DNA from: Candidatus Magasanikbacteria bacterium CG_4_10_14_0_2_um_filter_41_10
GTDB lineage: Bacteria; Patescibacteriota; Patescibacteriia; Magasanikbacterales; UBA922
Direction: 5' to 3'
NCBI GenBank assembly: GCA_002792995.1
Contig: PFPJ01000024.1
Location: 1 to 9,113 of the forward strand
Length of the DNA: 9,113 nt
In this document: piece by piece, positions 5,267 through 9,113 of the stretch
How the letters are laid out: every line of letters starts with the position of its first letter
Position numbering within the stretch: position 1 is the stretch's first letter
Position numbers and translations under genes: made by a program
The notes under the pieces: generated by a model
What the model saw: the letters and a program-made list of their open reading frames with translations, nothing else
Database searches by the model: none
What the model was told of the DNA's origin: nothing

Positions 5267-6661
5267 ATGACAAAAACATACACACAATCGAAAAACATTC
5301 TTCCTACCGTTGCATTGGTCGGCAGAGTCAATGTAGGGAAATCCACATTATTCAATCGGCTCATCGAAGAACAAAAGGCTATTATTTCTGATATTCCAGG
5401 AACAACACGAACCAACAACGAAGGGCTTATCACATGGAGAGGTGAATTGTTCCGTTTGATTGACACGGGAGGGCTCACATTTACGGATGATGTGCCATTT
5501 GAAGAAGAAATACTCGAACAATCAAAGGCTGCCATGAAGCAAGCACATGTGATTTTGTTTGTCACAGATGCACAGACTGGCGTTCTTCCTCAAGAATACG
5601 AACTTGCAAAACATCTGCGACGTATTGAAAAAAAACCAGTGATCCTCATTGCAAACAAAGCCGACAGCAAAAAACATGAACGAAATCTGACAGAACAATC
5701 ATGGTACAAACTTGGACTTGGGGAACCATTTGCACTTTCTGCAGCCAACGGACGCAATACCGGAGACCTCCTCGATATCATCACTGATTTGACAAAAGAA
5801 ATGAGAGCACACATACAGCCTCCAGCTGAAGTCAAAGATTCTTTTGCCGTCGCACTTATCGGAAAACCAAATGTGGGCAAATCATCGTTGTTTAATAAAC
5901 TTATCGGCGAAGAAAAAGTGATTGTCAGTAATATAGAACACACAACACGAGAACCACACGACACGGATGTTCTCTATCAAGCAGAGGCATCAGAAGAAAC
6001 GCCACCGTACAAAATTACATTTATCGATACCGCAGGTATCCGTAGAAAAGCTCGTGTAGGGAGTAGATTAGAGAGAGAAAGTATCCACAAAAGTATCGAT
6101 TCAGTCACAAAATCAGACATCATCCTCTTTGTCGTCGACGGGACAACACCGATCTCCACACAAGATATGCAACTTGGAGGTCTATTGGAACGGCACGCGA
6201 AGAGCGTCCTTGTCCTCCTCAATAAATGGGATCTTGCTGAAGAAAAAGAAGATAGCAAACGAAATGAAATTATTGCCATGATGCGTCAATATTTTCCCCA
6301 TCTTAGTTTTGCGCCGATTCTCTTGGTGAGTGGAAAAACAGGATACAGCGTTCATAAAATTTTTCCTGAACTTATTCACGCATGGCAAGCACGCCATATC
6401 AAAATCCCAGTCAAAGCGTTGGAAGCATTTTTGAAGGCAGCAACAGCAACACATGCACCTTCTCGTGGCAAAGGAACAAGACATCCAAAACTCATGGGCA
6501 TCAGACAAATTGGAATCGCTCCTCCTGTATTTGAAGTGTTTGTCAAATATCGTACGTCAGTACATCGTTCATATCTCAATTATCTCGAAAATCGTCTCCG
6601 TGAACAATTTGATTTTTATGGTGTACCTATTATAATAAAGCTGACAAAGATGAAAAGATAG
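5267..6661 (+). CDS. der: Tandem-GTPase ribosome assembly factor Der (EngA)
   Basis: Der acts in late assembly of the large ribosomal subunit. The 464-residue protein has the full architecture. GTPase domain 1 has G1 GRVNVGKS (19-26), PGTTR (44-48), DTGG (66-69), NKAD (130-133) and SAANG. GTPase domain 2 has G1 GKPNVGKS (199-206), HTTRE (225-229), DTAG (254-257), NKWD (319-322) and SGKTG (355-359). A KH-like C-terminal domain runs from about 373, with the YLNYLENRLREQFDFYGVPI signature. Three spots differ from textbook Der: the Asp after GTTR is Thr49 in domain 1, the PGTTRD switch is EHTTRE in domain 2, and the last G5 has Gly for Ala. Catalytically central Lys and Asp residues are intact, so I expect function. 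It starts 3 nt after the LCP stop, without a clear Shine-Dalgarno, suggesting cotranscription and possible translational coupling. Confidence 0.97.
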   Translation: MTKTYTQSKNILPTVALVGRVNVGKSTLFNRLIEEQKAIISDIPGTTRTNNEGLITWRGELFRLIDTGGLTFTDDVPFEEEILEQSKAAMKQAHVILFVTDAQTGVLPQEYELAKHLRRIEKKPVILIANKADSKKHERNLTEQSWYKLGLGEPFALSAANGRNTGDLLDIITDLTKEMRAHIQPPAEVKDSFAVALIGKPNVGKSSLFNKLIGEEKVIVSNIEHTTREPHDTDVLYQAEASEETPPYKITFIDTAGIRRKARVGSRLERESIHKSIDSVTKSDIILFVVDGTTPISTQDMQLGGLLERHAKSVLVLLNKWDLAEEKEDSKRNEIIAMMRQYFPHLSFAPILLVSGKTGYSVHKIFPELIHAWQARHIKIPVKALEAFLKAATATHAPSRGKGTRHPKLMGIRQIGIAPPVFEVFVKYRTSVHRSYLNYLENRLREQFDFYGVPIIIKLTKMKR

Positions 6662-6691
6662 GAACACACGAATATCTGAATACATAGTTGT

Positions 6692-7231
6692 ATGAAGCTT
6701 ATCGTTGGTCTCGGCAATCCAGGGAAACGCTACGAGAAAACCCGTCACAATGCCGGGTTTCTTTTAGTTGACGAACTACAAAAGCTACATCATACCAATG
6801 CATGGTCACTCAGCAAAAAATTTAATGCAGTAATAAGTGAAGGTATCATCAATAGTATACCTGTCATACTCGCCAAACCGATGACCTTTATGAATAATTC
6901 TGGACAGTCTGTTGGACTGCTCGGACACTATTACAAACTTGACCCAACCAACGACATCCTTGTTCTCCACGATGACAAAGATATTCCACTCGGGACAATC
7001 AAGATTCAAAAGGATCGTGGTGCAGCAGGACACAATGGGGTGACATCAATTATGGAACATCTCGGTACAAAAAAATTTTCAAGAATCCGCCTTGGCATAG
7101 CGCCAGAGAAAACACGAAAAATGGGCGATACGGCCACCTTTGTGCTTAGTAAGTTCAACATGTTTGAAAAACGTGCTATCAAAAAAATGGCAGAGGATGC
7201 TGGGATACTTATCACTGACTGGATCACATGA
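6692..7231 (+). CDS. pth: Peptidyl-tRNA hydrolase
   Basis: Pth cleaves the ester bond of peptidyl-tRNAs released prematurely from ribosomes, recycling the tRNA in the cytoplasm. The 179-residue length is normal. It begins with the family signature MKLIVGLGNPGKRYEKTRHNAG: Asn9 and catalytic His19 correspond to E. coli Asn10 and His20. Further key positions are Asn68 (TFMNNSG), the HDDKDIPLG segment with Asp94/95, and Asn115 in AAGHNG. The RIRLGI strand and C-terminal helices are present. It follows der by 30 nt with no terminator or convincing promoter between them. Its stop overlaps the dprA start as ATGA, so dprA translation is probably coupled to it. No Shine-Dalgarno precedes the ATG. Confidence 0.97.
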   Translation: MKLIVGLGNPGKRYEKTRHNAGFLLVDELQKLHHTNAWSLSKKFNAVISEGIINSIPVILAKPMTFMNNSGQSVGLLGHYYKLDPTNDILVLHDDKDIPLGTIKIQKDRGAAGHNGVTSIMEHLGTKKFSRIRLGIAPEKTRKMGDTATFVLSKFNMFEKRAIKKMAEDAGILITDWIT

Positions 7232-8313
7232 AGATTGAGGCCCTCTTTGCTTATTTTCCAAAGATGACCGTCAAACGATTTCGAGAAGGCATCGCGACAT
7301 TTGGGTCTCCAGATGCATTTTTTTATGCCACTACGAATGACCTCCGGAAACAATTATCATGGGATGAACATCTTATTGATTTATTTATCTCCTGGCGTGA
7401 AGATCTCGACGTACAACGCATAACAAAAATTCTTGAGCAAGAAAAAATAACCGTTATCACACAAGATGACGAGGCCTATCCCCCACTTCTAAAACAAATT
7501 TACGATCCACCGTTTTGCCTGTTTGTGCGAGGAACACTCAACCTCACAAATCAATATCCTCTTGCTGTTGTTGGGACAAGAAAGTGTAGCACCTATGGCA
7601 CACAAATAACACATGAACTTGTGACAGGCCTTGCTCAACATGGCCTCACGATTGTCAGCGGTCTTGCACTTGGCATCGATGGTATCGCACACGATGCGAC
7701 ACTCCAAGCCGGAGGGACAACAATTGCAGTCCTCGGGAGTGGTATCAATAGACACCATGTTTATCCCGCAGTTCACAAACAACTGTCCGAGAGAATCATA
7801 GAAAAAGGCGGAGCAGTCATGTCTGAATATCCTCCCGGGTCACTTCCTTCAAAATTCACATTTCCAAGACGCAACCGTATTATTGCGGGCATAACGCTTG
7901 GAACCCTTGTGGTAGAAGCAGCAGACAAATCTGGTGCACTGATCACTTCGAGCTATGCACTAGAACATGGCAGAGAAATTTTTGCAATACCGCATCCTAT
8001 CACCTCACCCACAGGAACAGGACCAAATAAACTCTTGAAAGATGGAGCACACATGGTCACCTCCGCATCAGATATTATAGATGTACTCAATTTACATGAA
8101 CTACAAACATTTACCCAAAATGCTGCTATTATTCCAGACTCACCAGAGGAAGCCGCCATTCTCGAACACCTCTCCCGAGAACCTATCCATGTCGATGAAC
8201 TTGCAAAGCAAAGTAGTTTGACAAGTCGAGAGGTAAATAGTACGCTCACACTCATGGAAATGAAGGGGAAAGTCCGTAATATAGGAAACATGCACTATGT
8301 CGTAGCAAGATAA
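7228..8313 (+). CDS. dprA: DNA-processing protein DprA
   Basis: DprA binds incoming single-stranded DNA during natural transformation, protects it and loads RecA. The 361-residue product has a helical N-terminal part (1-75) and a Rossmann-like DprA core at about 80-285. Core motifs are YPPLLKQIYDPP, AVVGTRKCSTYG (113-124), SGLALGIDGIAH (144-155), VLGSGINRHHVYP, SEYPPGSLPSKFTFPRRNRIIAG (199-221) and ALEHGREIFAIP. A C-terminal winged-helix (DML1-like) domain at about 305-361 contains PIHVDELAKQSSL and VNSTLTLMEMKGKV. The ATG overlaps the pth stop by 4 nt. Together with the competence genes usually kept in CPR genomes, it fits DNA uptake; no other competence gene is in this window. Confidence 0.96.
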   Translation: MKIEALFAYFPKMTVKRFREGIATFGSPDAFFYATTNDLRKQLSWDEHLIDLFISWREDLDVQRITKILEQEKITVITQDDEAYPPLLKQIYDPPFCLFVRGTLNLTNQYPLAVVGTRKCSTYGTQITHELVTGLAQHGLTIVSGLALGIDGIAHDATLQAGGTTIAVLGSGINRHHVYPAVHKQLSERIIEKGGAVMSEYPPGSLPSKFTFPRRNRIIAGITLGTLVVEAADKSGALITSSYALEHGREIFAIPHPITSPTGTGPNKLLKDGAHMVTSASDIIDVLNLHELQTFTQNAAIIPDSPEEAAILEHLSREPIHVDELAKQSSLTSREVNSTLTLMEMKGKVRNIGNMHYVVAR

Positions 8314-8378
8314 GTACATTGGAAACTCACCCAAGCACTCATTATCGTGCTATGTTCTTTATTCAACATTTTCTTATT

Positions 8379-9032
8379 ATGACTCAACATTTCAAACTTA
8401 CTATTCTTTCTTCAATTTTTATTGCAGGATTGATCTCTGCGAATCTTCTCGGTGCAAAAGTGACGACTATTTTTGGAATCACTATGTCAGTAGCCATATT
8501 TTCGTATCCACTTACCTTCCTCATGACTGATGTCATAGCAGAAGTCTATGGAAAGAAAAAAGCGCAACAAGTAGTCTATGCAGCATTCATTGCACAAATT
8601 TTGGTTCTTTTTCTTACATGGCTTTCTATTGTCCTTCCACCTGCAACACGATATACCACAAATGATGCATACGTCACGGTGTTTCAGGGAAGTCTCCGCA
8701 TGATCATCGCAAGCCTTGTCGCTTTCATCTTTGCACAGGCACATGACATCTGGGCTTTTGAATGGTGGAAGAAAAAAACACATGGGAAATATCTCTGGAT
8801 CAGAAACAATGCATCGACGATGGTCAGCCAAGCAATCGACACACTCCTCTTTATGTACATTGCCTTTTATCATATCAATGATAAATTTACTGCCGGCTTT
8901 ATCCTCCATCTGTCTATCACCTACTGGCTGATCAAAGCACTCTTTGCTCTTCTCGACACCCCATTCACCTATGCACTCGTGAAATGGCTAAAAAAGGGAC
9001 AAGCAGTTTCACCAGATACAGCGACTGAATAA
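8379..9032 (+). CDS. yhhQ: YhhQ-type queuosine precursor transporter
   Basis: This belongs to the YhhQ/DUF165 (QueT-like, VUT family) membrane proteins, which import queuosine precursors such as preQ0 or preQ1 used to modify GUN-anticodon tRNAs. The 217-residue protein has about six hydrophobic helices. Family signatures are SANLLGAKV near 20-28, the DxxxExYGKK motif DVIAEVYGKK (51-60), IRNNASTMVSQAIDTLLF (141-158) and a C-terminal K-ALFALLDTPFTY segment. I chose the ATG at 8379 (MTQHFKLTILSSIF) because it gives the usual short N-terminus before the first helix. An ATG at 8352 would add nine residues. It follows dprA by 65 nt. Which precursor is carried cannot be told from sequence. Confidence 0.88.
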   Translation: MTQHFKLTILSSIFIAGLISANLLGAKVTTIFGITMSVAIFSYPLTFLMTDVIAEVYGKKKAQQVVYAAFIAQILVLFLTWLSIVLPPATRYTTNDAYVTVFQGSLRMIIASLVAFIFAQAHDIWAFEWWKKKTHGKYLWIRNNASTMVSQAIDTLLFMYIAFYHINDKFTAGFILHLSITYWLIKALFALLDTPFTYALVKWLKKGQAVSPDTATE

Positions 9033-9040
9033 TATTCAGT
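9024..9040. other. Short perfect hairpin at the transporter stop codon
   Basis: ACTGAAT (9024-9030) and ATTCAGT (9034-9040) form a 7-bp stem with a three-base loop spanning the stop codon. No T-run follows, so an intrinsic terminator is not supported. It may slow ribosomes or help 3' end stability, or be chance. Confidence 0.25.
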
Positions 9041-9056
9041 TCAATATCACTCTTCC

Positions 9057-9113
9057 ATGACATTCTCAGAAGCCGAACAATTTCTCTATTCTCTTTCCAA
9101 TCTTCCACGGAAA
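9057..9113 (+). CDS. Start of a probable FolC/Mur-ligase-like gene, partial
   Basis: Only 19 codons are inside the window: MTFSEAEQFLYSLSNLPRK, open to the right edge. The EAxxFLxSLxN pattern resembles the first helix of folylpolyglutamate synthase (FolC), an ATP-dependent ligase that adds glutamate to folates and belongs to the Mur ligase superfamily. The NLPRK ending is like FolC-type proteins I associate with CPR genomes. This rests on few residues and no catalytic motif is visible. It starts 24 nt after the transporter stop on the same strand, without a Shine-Dalgarno, like its neighbours. Confidence 0.45.
   Translation, partial: MTFSEAEQFLYSLSNLPRK

Noticed and set aside
6662..6691. A promoter between der and pth.
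   Set aside because: No -10/-35 pair with acceptable spacing is visible; cotranscription is simpler.
7188..7231. Possible UGA recoding (Gracilibacteria-type code) suggested by a CPR-like genome.
   Set aside because: pth ends at a TGA exactly at normal family length, and the two-TM gene also ends at TGA just before a terminator, so UGA is a stop.
8334..8351. Hairpin AGCAC/GTGCT after dprA as a terminator.
   Set aside because: The stem is only five base pairs, with an eight-base loop and no T-run.
8319..8378. Upstream starts (TTG 8319, ATG 8352) for the transporter.
   Set aside because: They add residues not typical of YhhQ proteins, and no ribosome binding site supports them.
1..9113. CRISPR arrays, IS elements, phage genes or defence systems.
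   Set aside because: No regularly spaced repeats, transposase motifs, terminal inverted repeats or defence-type domains were seen in any frame.

Overview
The window looks like a piece of a small-genome bacterial chromosome of the Patescibacteria/CPR type. The evidence for that is indirect: AT-leaning DNA (roughly 40% G+C by eye), compact housekeeping genes, almost no Shine-Dalgarno sequences, a tRNA-Arg with a genomic G34 anticodon, and an LCP–Der–Pth–DprA gene run. TGA is used as a stop (pth and the small membrane-protein gene), together with TAA and TAG. This argues against the UGA=Gly code of Gracilibacteria/SR1. The lineage is inferred; no rRNA or other decisive marker is present.

Layout. 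Positions 1-135 (minus) hold the 5' end of an unrecognised GC-rich gene that leaves the window. A 174-nt gap follows, with a structured leader, a hairpin terminator and a 9-nt tandem repeat. recG (310-2418, minus) carries two repeat-like in-frame inserts. A divergent promoter pair separates recG from tRNA-Arg(GCG) (2491-2562, plus). A two-way terminator separates the tRNA from a convergent lipoprotein cupredoxin gene (2605-3141, minus). Upstream of that, also minus, is a two-TM protein with a soluble C-terminal domain (3227-3727). A second divergent promoter pair (3750-3810) starts a long plus-strand run: LCP-family protein (3821-5263), der (5267-6661), pth (6692-7231), dprA (7228-8313), a queuosine-precursor-type transporter (8379-9032) and the first codons of a probable folC-like gene (from 9057).

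How the genes fit together. Der (ribosome assembly), Pth (peptidyl-tRNA recycling) and the tRNA serve translation. RecG and DprA serve DNA repair, recombination and uptake. The LCP protein, the cupredoxin lipoprotein and the two-TM protein serve the envelope. The YhhQ-type transporter suggests salvage of a tRNA-modification precursor. Promoters are unusually readable: three have a TATACT -10 box with a -35 box 16-17 nt upstream, and two (recG, LCP) predict transcripts starting at or within a few bases of the ATG.

I see no defence system, CRISPR array, IS element or clearly new multi-gene system. The most unusual items are the GC-rich gene at the left edge, the repeat-derived inserts and tail of recG, and the GCG anticodon.
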